Shown: positions 27,936 to 37,188, numbered from the stretch's first letter. The stretch is 37,340 bases of DNA from Candidatus Altarchaeota archaeon (GCA_030609775.1 JAUWTD010000007.1:1-37340); one strand, 5' to 3'. Translations and numbers: made by a program. Notes: generated by a model not told the origin, from the sequence alone.

Positions 27936-29102
27936 ATGGCAAAAGCGCCAGCAGACACTATAAAATACAACATTTATGCAGATATCATAATTGATGGAGT
28001 AGTTGAAAAACCAGACGTCGTCGGAGCAATCTTCGGACAATCCGAAGGACTGCTTGGAGAAGACTTAGAGTTAAGAGAATTACAGAAAACAGGTAGAATA
28101 GGGCGAATAGAAGTTGACATAAAAACAAATGTCGGCAAATCCAGTGGATCAGTAACAGTACCCTCAAGCCTTGACATGATCGAGACCTCAATTATTGCAG
28201 CAGCAATAGAGACCGTTGACCGGGTAGGACCCTGCAACGCAAAGATTAATGTTAAGGATATTGAAGATGCACGGTCATCGAAGAGAAAACAGATCATAGA
28301 CCGGGCAAAGATACTTCTAAAGAAACTGGTTGAGGAAGAAATTCCAGAGAGCGACCAACTCACAGAGGAAGTGAAGAAATCAGTCCAATTAAGTGAAATC
28401 ACAGACTATAACGGCTTACCGGCTGGTCCGGGGATAGATGTGGCAGAAAGTGTGATCCTGGTAGAGGGAAGAGCAGATGTTTTGTCACTGCTTAAATGCG
28501 GCATAAAAAATGTCGTCGCAGTTGGAGGGACAAACATACCAAAACAAGTGATAGACCTATGCAAACAGAAAACCACCATCACATTCTTAGATGGGGATAG
28601 AGGAGGAGACATCATCCTAAAAGAGTTGACCCAGGTATCCGATGTCGACTTCGTTGCAAGAGCACCGAAAGGCAAAGAGGTAGAGGAATTAGGCAAAAAA
28701 GAGATAATAATGGCCCTACGCCGAAAGATCCCTCTAAGTCAAGTCAGAGGATACGAAGACAAGAAAGAAGGCTCCAGGGAATACGTGGAAAAAAAAGAAC
28801 AGCCCAAACCAGAGATTAAAGGAGAAGACAACAAAAAGCTTTTGGATCTTCTAAAAGCAGTGAAAGGCAAACTCACCGCAAGGCTCTACGACAAAAACCT
28901 TGAGATGATAACAGAGATCGAAATCAAAGACTTAGTAGACAGCCTAAAAGACGTCCAACCCTATTGCATTGTCTTTGATGGAATAGTGACACAGAGACTG
29001 GTTGATTCCGCTGTAGAAAGCAGAGTAGAGTATGTTGTGGGGGTTAATAAATCCACGATCTCAAACACGAAAAAGGTGAAGATTCTAACCGAAAAAAACT
29101 AG
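27936..29102 (+). CDS. dnaG: Archaeal DnaG (Toprim) protein
   Basis: VILVEGRADVLSLLKCGIKNVVAVGGTNIP..TITFLDGDRGGDIILKEL Toprim motifs; archaeal DnaG N-terminus. Confidence 0.96.
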   Translation: MAKAPADTIKYNIYADIIIDGVVEKPDVVGAIFGQSEGLLGEDLELRELQKTGRIGRIEVDIKTNVGKSSGSVTVPSSLDMIETSIIAAAIETVDRVGPCNAKINVKDIEDARSSKRKQIIDRAKILLKKLVEEEIPESDQLTEEVKKSVQLSEITDYNGLPAGPGIDVAESVILVEGRADVLSLLKCGIKNVVAVGGTNIPKQVIDLCKQKTTITFLDGDRGGDIILKELTQVSDVDFVARAPKGKEVEELGKKEIIMALRRKIPLSQVRGYEDKKEGSREYVEKKEQPKPEIKGEDNKKLLDLLKAVKGKLTARLYDKNLEMITEIEIKDLVDSLKDVQPYCIVFDGIVTQRLVDSAVESRVEYVVGVNKSTISNTKKVKILTEKN

Positions 29103-29154
29103 TTTCGCCTTTTTTTCTTTTTCTTATTTCTTCTTATTTTACATTATATTTAAT

Positions 29155-30639
29155 ATGGCTTCTCCAGTGGACGGAATACATTTAGGAGATATAGAGTCCA
29201 CAAAAGATGTTAAGATACCAAAAGAGCCAATAGATAGGATTATCGGACAAGACCACGCCATAAACAAGGTAAAGAGCGCAATAAAACAGCGCAGAAATCT
29301 TCTTCTCGTCGGCCCGCCAGGCATCGGAAAAAGTATGGTGGCCCAGGCCCTTGCGTTAAATATGTCTAAACCCACACAAGAAATACGCGTCCTGCATAAT
29401 CCAGAGAACCCAGAAAAACCTATTCTTGAGATGATAAACAAGGAAGAACTCAACAAAGAACTGAAAACCCACTCCATACGCGGTTTTATTGTTTCAGTAA
29501 GAGAGGTTCCGTCATTCGTTGCAGAACAATTAGGGTGCAGATGCATCAGTTGCGGAGAAATTAGTGACATCAGTGAAGACATATGCCTAAAATGCGGCAC
29601 AAACAAATACAGCAAGGTTTCATGGGGTAAAAGAAACACGCCGTTTGGTGACATAATAACTGAGATTTTTGAGATAGGCACAATAAGACCCCAAAGAGAA
29701 GTGAGGACAACAAAAATAGGAAGAGATGGCAGAGAGACAATTGTTGTATACCAGTACGTAGGGGAAGGACAGATACGTGTCATGGATCAATCAGATTTTG
29801 GAGACATTAAAGAAACAGAAGATAAAAAACAGATGAAGATTATTATTCCAATAGATAGATTTCCTTTCGTGCATGCAACAGGCGCATCTGAAACAGAGCT
29901 TCTAGGGGATGTGAGACATGATCCATACGGTAGTCACCCAGAGATAGGGACCCCTGCATATAAACGGGTTATTCCCGGAGCAATACATGAAGCACATGAG
30001 GGGGTTTTATTCATTGACGAACTCCCTCACATGGAGTACCTGCAAAGCTACATACTTACTGCGATGCAGGAAAAAAAGTTTTCAATCACCGGCAGAAACC
30101 CGCATTCAGCAGGCGCGTCTGTTAAAGTGAACGACGTCCCTTGCGATTTCATTTTTGTAGGAGCATGCAATATAGAAGACATCGGAAAAATCCTGCCTCC
30201 ATTGAGATCAAGGATCCTTGGTAACGGATATGAGATTCTTCTTGAAACAGATATGGAAGATAATGAAAAAAATAGATGCAGACTCCTTCAATTTATTGCC
30301 CAAGAAATAGAAAGAGACGGCAGGATACCTCATGCAAGCAGGGAGGGTGCAGGCATGATTATTAAGGAGGCTATGAGAAGAGCCTTTGACTTGGATGGGA
30401 AAAGAAACCGCCTCACCCTAAGATTAAGGGATCTTGGAGGAGTACTCAGGCTTGCAGGAGATTTAGCGATTATTGATGCGTCTGAATTAATAGAAGCAGA
30501 CCACGTGAAGAACAGCATTAAAGACTCCAAACCAATAGAACATCAAATAAGGGAGAGATATGGTTCCATGTGGGAGGGCGCCCAAAGAGATCGGAGTGTT
30601 CAATTCAAGCAGAATAAGGGAGATAAAGGATACCTATAA
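29155..30639 (+). CDS. LonB-like AAA+ ATPase with Zn ribbon and no S16 protease domain
   Basis: Walker A GPPGIGKS; LonB-type ATGASETELLGDVRHDPYG and TPAYKRVIPGAIHEAHEGVLFIDELPHM; Zn ribbon CRCISCGEISDISEDICLKCGTNK; the ORF ends before any protease domain. Confidence 0.85.
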   Translation: MASPVDGIHLGDIESTKDVKIPKEPIDRIIGQDHAINKVKSAIKQRRNLLLVGPPGIGKSMVAQALALNMSKPTQEIRVLHNPENPEKPILEMINKEELNKELKTHSIRGFIVSVREVPSFVAEQLGCRCISCGEISDISEDICLKCGTNKYSKVSWGKRNTPFGDIITEIFEIGTIRPQREVRTTKIGRDGRETIVVYQYVGEGQIRVMDQSDFGDIKETEDKKQMKIIIPIDRFPFVHATGASETELLGDVRHDPYGSHPEIGTPAYKRVIPGAIHEAHEGVLFIDELPHMEYLQSYILTAMQEKKFSITGRNPHSAGASVKVNDVPCDFIFVGACNIEDIGKILPPLRSRILGNGYEILLETDMEDNEKNRCRLLQFIAQEIERDGRIPHASREGAGMIIKEAMRRAFDLDGKRNRLTLRLRDLGGVLRLAGDLAIIDASELIEADHVKNSIKDSKPIEHQIRERYGSMWEGAQRDRSVQFKQNKGDKGYL

Positions 30640-30698
30640 AAAATAAATAATACTCAGGGGGGGGTCATTTCCTGTATTTTCTTGGTTGAAGTGGATTA

Positions 30699-30817
30699 CA
30701 TAAGAACAGTAATTAGGCACTACAACCATAAGAACAGTAATTAGGCACTACAACCATAAGAACAGTAATTAGGCACTACAACCATAAGAACAGTAATTAG
30801 GCACTACAACCATAAGA
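30699..30817. repeat. 4 perfect 28-bp tandem repeats (CATAAGAACAGTAATTAGGCACTACAAC) plus a 7-bp partial
   Basis: Exact units at 30699-30726, 30727-30754, 30755-30782, 30783-30810; partial cataaga at 30811-30817. Confidence 0.99.
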
Positions 30818-30823
30818 TTGCTT

Positions 30824-32029
30824 CTATTTCTGTTCTTTCTGTTTTTGTTGTTTTAATTCCTTTTCAGAGGCACCTAGGCAATACAACAAGCCCTTTAAAT
30901 TATTTTTTGTTATGCTGCCATCTGCGACATTCTTAAGAACATCCTTTGCATTAAAAGCAATGCCAAGACCTGCATTCTCCAACATAATCCGGTCATTTGC
31001 ACCGTCGCCGACAGCAACAATATCCTTTCTTTGCAACCCTTCCTTATCAGCCAACTCCTCCATGATCGCAGCCTTCCTCTCAGAGTCAATTATATCTCCC
31101 TTGAGTTCACCTGTAACCTTCCCGTCTTGAATAACCAGTTCATTCCCGAAGGCATAATCAAAACCCAGCCGCTCCTTTAAAGCATCCGTGAAATACGTAA
31201 ACCCCCCACTTATAAGAGCAACCTTATAACCCATATTCTTCAATGCCGAAATAAGATCCTCAGTTCCAGGAGTTATCCTCAACTCATCAACCATCTCTTT
31301 TAAAACAGATTCAGGGAGACCCTTCAACATAGAAACCCTCTTTTTTAGGGATTCTTCAAAATCTATTTCACCCCGCATACCCTTTGCAGTTAGCTCAGAC
31401 ACCTGAGGCCCAATACCTGCTTTCTTTGCCATCTCATCAAGGATCTCTTCATCAATAATGGTTCCATCCATATCAAAAACAATAAGCATTTTCCTAAACA
31501 CTGAAGCCGATTTAGGCTGAACTATAACATCTATTCCCATCTGTTTACCTGCTTTACCCATAATATTCCTCAATTCATTTAATGCAATGGCTTTAGAGTC
31601 AACAAACAATTCCATTGCAAGAAGATCACCGCGGGCAATCATCTTTATCCTTTCAATGTTTAGGTTTATATTAGATAATGCCATAGATATACTTGCTACA
31701 ATTCCAGGCATATCTTTTCCAAATATTATTATCCTTTGAATATTTCTTTCTCCAGTGTTTTTTCTGCCGTCATACTCAGAAAAAGGGATTAATCTAACAT
31801 CAATAGCCTGTTTTATGGAATAATTATGTAGTTTATTTTGTATGTCCTTAATAGGGGATATTGATTTACTGATGTCTACTAGCATAAACATTGAGAATAA
31901 ACCATGTATGACACTTTGCTCTATGTCAACAATGTTAACATTATCCTTGGCTAATTGTTTCGTGATTCCTGAAACAAGACCTTCCTTATCCTTCCCTAAT
32001 ACTGTAACAACAAACAAATGGTCGTTCAT
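30824..32029 (-). CDS. serB: Phosphoserine phosphatase with N-terminal ACT domains
   Basis: FDMDGTIIDEE, ALISGGFTYFTDAL, AVGDGANDRIMLENAGLGIAFNAK; two N-terminal ACT-like segments. Confidence 0.95.
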   Translation of the reverse strand: MNDHLFVVTVLGKDKEGLVSGITKQLAKDNVNIVDIEQSVIHGLFSMFMLVDISKSISPIKDIQNKLHNYSIKQAIDVRLIPFSEYDGRKNTGERNIQRIIIFGKDMPGIVASISMALSNINLNIERIKMIARGDLLAMELFVDSKAIALNELRNIMGKAGKQMGIDVIVQPKSASVFRKMLIVFDMDGTIIDEEILDEMAKKAGIGPQVSELTAKGMRGEIDFEESLKKRVSMLKGLPESVLKEMVDELRITPGTEDLISALKNMGYKVALISGGFTYFTDALKERLGFDYAFGNELVIQDGKVTGELKGDIIDSERKAAIMEELADKEGLQRKDIVAVGDGANDRIMLENAGLGIAFNAKDVLKNVADGSITKNNLKGLLYCLGASEKELKQQKQKEQK

Positions 32030-32048
32030 TCTTAGGAAGAAAAATGAT

Positions 32049-32333
32049 TTATTCTATATTAATCTTCCCAAATTTTCCTGACCCTATTTGAAGTTCGTCT
32101 CTGTACTCCTTTGTCCAGCCGTTTTCTATTTTTATCTTGATTCCAGGACTAATTAAATCGATTTCCTCATTCCATAACGTTAATTTAACTTCTCCGGTTT
32201 CATCTTTAACTATAGCGTTTGCTACTTTGCCACTTCCTCTAAAGCTGTTAAACTCCCGTGGCTCATCGATACTAACAACCTCTAATTCTATACTGTCTAT
32301 GGATGTGTTTGGTTTCAAATCTTTTACTTGCAT
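32049..32333 (-). CDS. OB-fold (RPA/SOSS-B-like) nucleic-acid-binding protein
   Basis: ANAIVKDETGEVKLTLWNEEIDLISPGIKIKIENGWTKEYRDELQIGSGKFGKI is typical of an archaeal OB-fold SSB-like protein. Confidence 0.88.
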   Translation of the reverse strand: MQVKDLKPNTSIDSIELEVVSIDEPREFNSFRGSGKVANAIVKDETGEVKLTLWNEEIDLISPGIKIKIENGWTKEYRDELQIGSGKFGKINIE

Positions 32334-32412
32334 TATAATTCACCTTTAATTTAGATTTAAGTATTTATTACTGAAGTATAAAAACCAGGCCAGAAATTAT
32401 TTATTCTATTAA

Positions 32413-32424
32413 TGTAGTGCCTAA
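32413..32424 (-). repeat. Dispersed motif TTAGGCACTACA, copy on the minus strand
   Basis: tgtagtgcctaa on the plus strand, directly adjacent to the nadX stop codon. Confidence 0.9.
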
Positions 32425-33204
32425 TTATGTCCCGATTTGTACAACCTCAAATATCTCTTTAAGCATGGCTATGGCAGAAAGTGCAGCAATCCAACTCGTT
32501 TTAGGATTTTGAGTTGAGGGTATATTTTTTGTTACTGTGGTAAATTCACCAAAATCCCCTTTCACATATATTTCATGAATATTTCTTTTGATGTTTGGAT
32601 CGGCTATTATCCTTAAATCAGTTCTATCCATACCAATACCTGCAATACCTACTGTTGCTGCAACATTTACATTTCTTGGAAATTTCATAACACCTTCACT
32701 AGCCGGACCTTCAAAAACCAAGGTCTCCCTATCAACATCAACCCCTAGATTAATAGGATTCTTTCTTGTTGTTATCTCTACTGATTCTATTGAAGCAAGC
32801 TTTGCAGCATTAATACCATCTATCCCAATAATTCCTCCTGAGGGAACATATATCTTCACATTATTCTTCCTGGCTGCTTTTTTCATGTTCCTGAATAATT
32901 CATTATCCGCTAAAGCCCCTACACTTAAAACCATTAGATGCTTCCCGGCATTTAAAATATTGATACCATATTCTCTAACCGCCTCCTGTGAAGCAGTCTC
33001 AACAACTAAGTCTACACCTTCCATTAATTCCTCTATACTATCTGCCACCTGAAAATCTATATTCACGTATTTTCGAAAATTCTCTGCGGTTTTTCTGTTT
33101 TCATCGAAAACCTTAGATAGCTTACAGTGAATTACGCCCCTGTAAATGGCATTAGCTATAAACCCGCCGATGTTTCCACAACCAAGAATAGCAATATTTG
33201 TCAT
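32425..33204 (-). CDS. nadX: L-aspartate dehydrogenase
   Basis: ILGCGNIGGFIANAI, VPSGGIIGIDGINAAKL, NVNVAATVGIAGIGMDRTDLRIIADP. Confidence 0.92.
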   Translation of the reverse strand: MTNIAILGCGNIGGFIANAIYRGVIHCKLSKVFDENRKTAENFRKYVNIDFQVADSIEELMEGVDLVVETASQEAVREYGINILNAGKHLMVLSVGALADNELFRNMKKAARKNNVKIYVPSGGIIGIDGINAAKLASIESVEITTRKNPINLGVDVDRETLVFEGPASEGVMKFPRNVNVAATVGIAGIGMDRTDLRIIADPNIKRNIHEIYVKGDFGEFTTVTKNIPSTQNPKTSWIAALSAIAMLKEIFEVVQIGT

Positions 33205-34004
33205 TTCCTGATTCTAAATTTGATTTTAATCAATATATATGCAAAGAAGAAGAGAATGAAGAGAACCAATATTTGCAGCCGGGATACTGCCCGCAGCTCT
33301 ACAAGCTTCCTTAACTCTATTCTCTTTGGATTCTTTAGATAATATCTTATTCCCCTACGATGACCTGCACCAACAACTGCAACAATATCCATATCAGGAA
33401 ATCTATCCTGAAGCTTCAATAGGTTGGAGGCCATATACATGTCTCTTTCATCAACAAGCGCAGAATATAATGCTGGAAAACCCTCACTTAACTCCTTGAG
33501 AATTTTTTCTATGTTCTCTTCTTCAAGAATACTTTCTATATTGGATCCAAAAGAAATATTCAAGGCACCTATATCTTCACTGCTCTTGGTAAAAAGCCTG
33601 ATTTTTTCCTTTAACGGTATACAGATAACATGATTTAAGGTTATATTCAAATCCCTGTCTATAAGAGCGATCTTACATCCCATCTTTTTTGCAGCCTGAA
33701 CTGCTTCAAGCATGTCAGAGCCTGGATGAATACCGAATCTTTTGCCAAGATCCCTCTGAATTAATGAAAGAGAACCTTTAAGTAATACCGGAAATGACCC
33801 CCCCCTGAGAGCCTCCTTTAAAATAGAACGAAAAGTGACATCCTCATCTGAAAAATCCAGTTTCCAATTACGCTCCTCTAATGCAGTGAATCTATTCCTA
33901 TCAAGCTCGATTGCAATTATGCCTGGTTTTTTATCCTCTATAGTTTCCTTAACCTCCTGCACACTCTGACTGAGGATATGGCCGGTTCCCACTATTTCTA
34001 TCAT
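33201..34004 (-). CDS. TraB/PrgY-family protein (short form)
   Basis: IVGTGHILSQSVQEVKETIEDKKPGIIAIELDRNRFTAL; HPGSDMLEAV; VVGAGHRRGI; a single C-terminal TM. Confidence 0.88.
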   Translation of the reverse strand: MIEIVGTGHILSQSVQEVKETIEDKKPGIIAIELDRNRFTALEERNWKLDFSDEDVTFRSILKEALRGGSFPVLLKGSLSLIQRDLGKRFGIHPGSDMLEAVQAAKKMGCKIALIDRDLNITLNHVICIPLKEKIRLFTKSSEDIGALNISFGSNIESILEEENIEKILKELSEGFPALYSALVDERDMYMASNLLKLQDRFPDMDIVAVVGAGHRRGIRYYLKNPKRIELRKLVELRAVSRLQILVLFILFFFAYILIKIKFRIRK

Positions 34005-34030
34005 ATTTTATCATATTTATATCTATCTTA

Positions 34031-34099
34031 CATAATTCTATTATAACGGTTAACATAATTCTATTATAACGGTTAACATAATTCTATTATAACGGTTAA
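34031..34099 (+). repeat. 3 x 23-bp tandem repeat CATAATTCTATTATAACGGTTAA abutting a start codon, likely promoter
   Basis: Three exact copies at 34031-34053, 34054-34076, 34077-34099; ATG at 34101. Each unit contains an AT-rich TATA-like stretch. Confidence 0.97.
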
Positions 34100-34100
34100 A

Positions 34101-34385
34101 ATGAGCAAACGACTATCAGAGATCTATGGGATGGACCTCTTCACAGAAAAGGCAGAATACGTTGGAAAAGTCGGAGACATCATACTCAACATTGATCAAG
34201 GAGAAATCATGCAGTTGAGTCTGACGCCACTGAAACCAGAAGACGGAGACATACGCAGGATCCTGCAGGAGGAAACCATATCATATGAGGATGTCTTAAA
34301 GGTCGGAGACATTATACTATGCAAAAAAAATCCACGCAGGGAAGGAAGAGCCCGGAGCGAAAGCGCCCCAAGAACAACCCTCTAA
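34101..34385 (+). CDS. PRC-barrel domain protein
   Basis: LSEIYGMDLFTEKAEYVGKVGDIILNIDQGEIMQLSLTPL; ISYEDVLKVGDIILCK. Confidence 0.82.
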   Translation: MSKRLSEIYGMDLFTEKAEYVGKVGDIILNIDQGEIMQLSLTPLKPEDGDIRRILQEETISYEDVLKVGDIILCKKNPRREGRARSESAPRTTL

Positions 34386-34462
34386 CCCAATTTTTTTTTA
34401 ACGTAATTTAACATAAATATAATCTTCTGAAAAATCTAATTCTTATAGTTTTTTTTATAAAA

Positions 34463-35272
34463 ATGCAGTTATCAAAGATAGGTGTGATATCCCATCCAAG
34501 GATAGAAATAGAACTTGTTTCTATGGTAACTGAAAAATTGACACAGTTAGGAGTAGATTTATTCTTTGATCCGGTTACTGCAGAAAAAATAGGCAGAGAA
34601 GAGACAAAGATTACTGACATGAAAACCGACCTTGCACTCGTTTTTGGAGGGGACGGCACCATTCTTTGGGTTGCGGACGAGATATCAGGTGAGCCTCTAA
34701 TCCTCGGAGTAAACACAGGAAAAGTCGGATACCTTGCCGAGCTTGCTCCAGAGGATGTTATGGAAAAACTTGATCTTTTAATTAAAGGAGATTTTCGCAT
34801 CGATGAAAGAATGAAGCTTAAAGTCAATGACAAATTCGAAGCATTAAACGAGGTGTTAATCTCCTCCAAAGAACCTGCAACCCTCCTTGATTTCAGGATA
34901 ACCTTAGATGATAGAGAGATAGCGCACTTTAGGGCGGATGGTGTAATGGTTTCAACACCTACGGGTTCTACCGGTTACTCAATGTCTGCGGGAGGATCAA
35001 TACTGCATCCGGAATTGAAGGGATACATTATAACACCCATAAACCCCTTTCTTCGCAGACAGTTTCCAATTGTTGTTCCAGAGGATTCAAAGACAAAAAT
35101 CGAGCTAATTAGAGAGGATCGGAAAGCAGGCCTTATAATCGATGGCAGATTTATAGAAGACATAAATCCAAGGCAAAAAACAGCAGTCAAGAAGGCAGAG
35201 CATAAAGCAAGATTTGTGAGATTCTCAGATGATTGCAATTATAACTCCCTTACGATGGGAAAATTAAGATAA
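34463..35272 (+). CDS. nadK: NAD kinase
   Basis: VFGGDGTILWVADEI, ADGVMVSTPTGSTGYSMSAGGSILHPEL, IITPINP. Confidence 0.96.
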   Translation: MQLSKIGVISHPRIEIELVSMVTEKLTQLGVDLFFDPVTAEKIGREETKITDMKTDLALVFGGDGTILWVADEISGEPLILGVNTGKVGYLAELAPEDVMEKLDLLIKGDFRIDERMKLKVNDKFEALNEVLISSKEPATLLDFRITLDDREIAHFRADGVMVSTPTGSTGYSMSAGGSILHPELKGYIITPINPFLRRQFPIVVPEDSKTKIELIREDRKAGLIIDGRFIEDINPRQKTAVKKAEHKARFVRFSDDCNYNSLTMGKLR

Positions 35273-35291
35273 GAAATAGGCGCAACTTACG

Positions 35292-36128
35292 ATGAACCAA
35301 ATTATACTTGAGGAAAAATTCCTTAGAATGATCAAAGAAGACCTGGGCTCAGGCGACATAACAACAGAGCTTATACCCAACAGCGATGTAAAAGCAGAGA
35401 TAATAGTAAAAGAAGACTGCATCATCTCAGGAGTCTATGAATTAAAGACACTATTCAATCTCTTTAACATACAGGTTCATAAATCCGCAGGGGATGCTAA
35501 GGCAGTTGAAAAACAGCAAAGAATATTTTTGCTTTCAGGAAAGGTCCACGATATCTTGCTTGTTGAGAGAACTGCGTTAAACATACTCTCAAGGATGAGC
35601 GGCATCACCTCACTTACACAAGACTTCGTTTTAACTGCACGCAAAAAAAATCCAAGAATACGGGTTGCAGCAACAAGAAAAACAACCCCTTTATTTGGCT
35701 ACTTTGAGAAAAAGGCAGTAAAGCTTGGAGGAGGCGACCCACACAGACATACTCTATCCGATATGATCCTGATCAAAGACAACCACCTAAAACTCTTTGG
35801 GGATGTACGCAAAGCAATCAGAAAAGCAAAAAAAGAATCCGTCACCCACAAAATCGAAATAGAGGTAAACACAATCCGGGATGCTATCACAGCAGCAGAA
35901 GAGAAAACAGATACTATAATGCTTGACAATATGACAGTAGAACAGGTAAAGGAAACAATATCCCAGCTTAAGGAAAAGAATCTAAGAGATGCGGTACTCA
36001 TTGAGGTCTCCGGAGGAATAACTCTAGAAAACATATCCCAATACGCATCCTGTGAACCCGACATAATATCTGTAGGGATGCTAACACATTCAGCGAAGTC
36101 AAAAGACTTCTCTTTTAGAATCCTCTAA
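35292..36128 (+). CDS. nadC: Nicotinate-nucleotide pyrophosphorylase (carboxylating)
   Basis: EDLGSGDITTELI, ERTALNILSRMSGI, ATRKTTPLFGYFEKKAVKLGGGDPHRHTLSDMILIKDNH, IEVSGGI. Confidence 0.97.
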   Translation: MNQIILEEKFLRMIKEDLGSGDITTELIPNSDVKAEIIVKEDCIISGVYELKTLFNLFNIQVHKSAGDAKAVEKQQRIFLLSGKVHDILLVERTALNILSRMSGITSLTQDFVLTARKKNPRIRVAATRKTTPLFGYFEKKAVKLGGGDPHRHTLSDMILIKDNHLKLFGDVRKAIRKAKKESVTHKIEIEVNTIRDAITAAEEKTDTIMLDNMTVEQVKETISQLKEKNLRDAVLIEVSGGITLENISQYASCEPDIISVGMLTHSAKSKDFSFRIL

Positions 36129-36176
36129 AAAATTTGCTTTTTAACGAGGCCTTTCTAAGTAATAATCAGATTTTTC

Positions 36177-36611
36177 ATGATTCCTAACAATAACCCTGTT
36201 TTCAAGAAACTGGAAATAAGTGCATTTATCTTCGGGTTATTGCTAATAATCTCTCTTTTATCCTATTCTCTTCTTGTTAATGAACTCCTTATGTGGAGAA
36301 GCATTGCACTCAGCGTGGGAACATCCCTCACTGTTTTCCTATTTTATTCAAGTATCAGAGGCATCAGGGCAGGGGACGTAGTCATGGTCCCGATATTAAA
36401 AGAGATAGAAACACCCTTCATGGAAGAATCTTATATGGACACTGTCCCGGCAATAGCGATGGAAGAGGGAAGAAAAAACAACATCATAGAGGTCCGCCTC
36501 GTAGACGGAACCCGCGGCTTGGTTAAACTCCTCCACTACGGAATACTCTCATTTCCTGAAGGACGACTTATGGAGATAGAGAAACCCATGAAGAATACAC
36601 AGTCTATCTAG
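36177..36611 (+). CDS. Hypothetical two-TM membrane protein
   Basis: 144-aa ORF with two hydrophobic N-terminal segments and a soluble tail; follows nadC. Confidence 0.6.
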   Translation: MIPNNNPVFKKLEISAFIFGLLLIISLLSYSLLVNELLMWRSIALSVGTSLTVFLFYSSIRGIRAGDVVMVPILKEIETPFMEESYMDTVPAIAMEEGRKNNIIEVRLVDGTRGLVKLLHYGILSFPEGRLMEIEKPMKNTQSI

Positions 36612-37188
36612 ATTCCCTTAGAATCCTTTTGCTTCGCAGGTCAACAACCCTTGACGGCTTACCTACCCTACATCTGCCTGAGTCCACTGCCATATCACTT
36701 GCGGCCATAATCTCATCACATATATCCTGAAAACTAACCGGGGGCGCGCCTCCCGATATGTTAGCAGACGACGTTATTATTGGCATGCCTGCGGTCTCTA
36801 TGATCTCTTTTACAACACGGTGATTCGGTATCCTGATACCTACCGTATCCCTTCCAGAGGTTACAATATCCGGGACAGATTCCTTCTTTATGGCAATGAA
36901 GGTATATGGTTTAAGAATGTTTGACTTGATAAATCTGGATTCTTCTGGCGTAAAGACTGCATAATCTGCTGCCATGTCCATACTAGAACATGCGATAGAT
37001 AGAGGCTGTTTGAGACAACGCTTCTTGATCTCAAATATGCGCTTAACCGCATCTGGTTTCAGGGAACAGCCAATGCCATAGACCGTATCTGTCGGATACA
37101 CTATGATTTTATCCTCCTTTACTGCATCAGCGGCAAGGAGCATCATATGTTTTTTTGGGTTCTTTGGGTCTATCCTAAGAATTTTCAT
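36604..37188 (-). CDS. Sua5/YciO/YrdC family (threonylcarbamoyl-AMP synthase-like)
   Basis: KIIVYPTDTVYGIGCS, IFEIKKRCLKQPLSI, VGIRIPNHRV, PIITSSANISGGAPP. Confidence 0.95.
   Translation of the reverse strand: MKILRIDPKNPKKHMMLLAADAVKEDKIIVYPTDTVYGIGCSLKPDAVKRIFEIKKRCLKQPLSIACSSMDMAADYAVFTPEESRFIKSNILKPYTFIAIKKESVPDIVTSGRDTVGIRIPNHRVVKEIIETAGMPIITSSANISGGAPPVSFQDICDEIMAASDMAVDSGRCRVGKPSRVVDLRSKRILRESR

Noticed and set aside
30657-30664. G8 homopolymer as a phase-variation tract
   Set aside because: It is intergenic and downstream of a stop codon; no reading frame is affected.
30699-30817. CRISPR array
   Set aside because: The 28-bp repeats are directly adjacent with no spacers, and no cas-like genes are present in the window.
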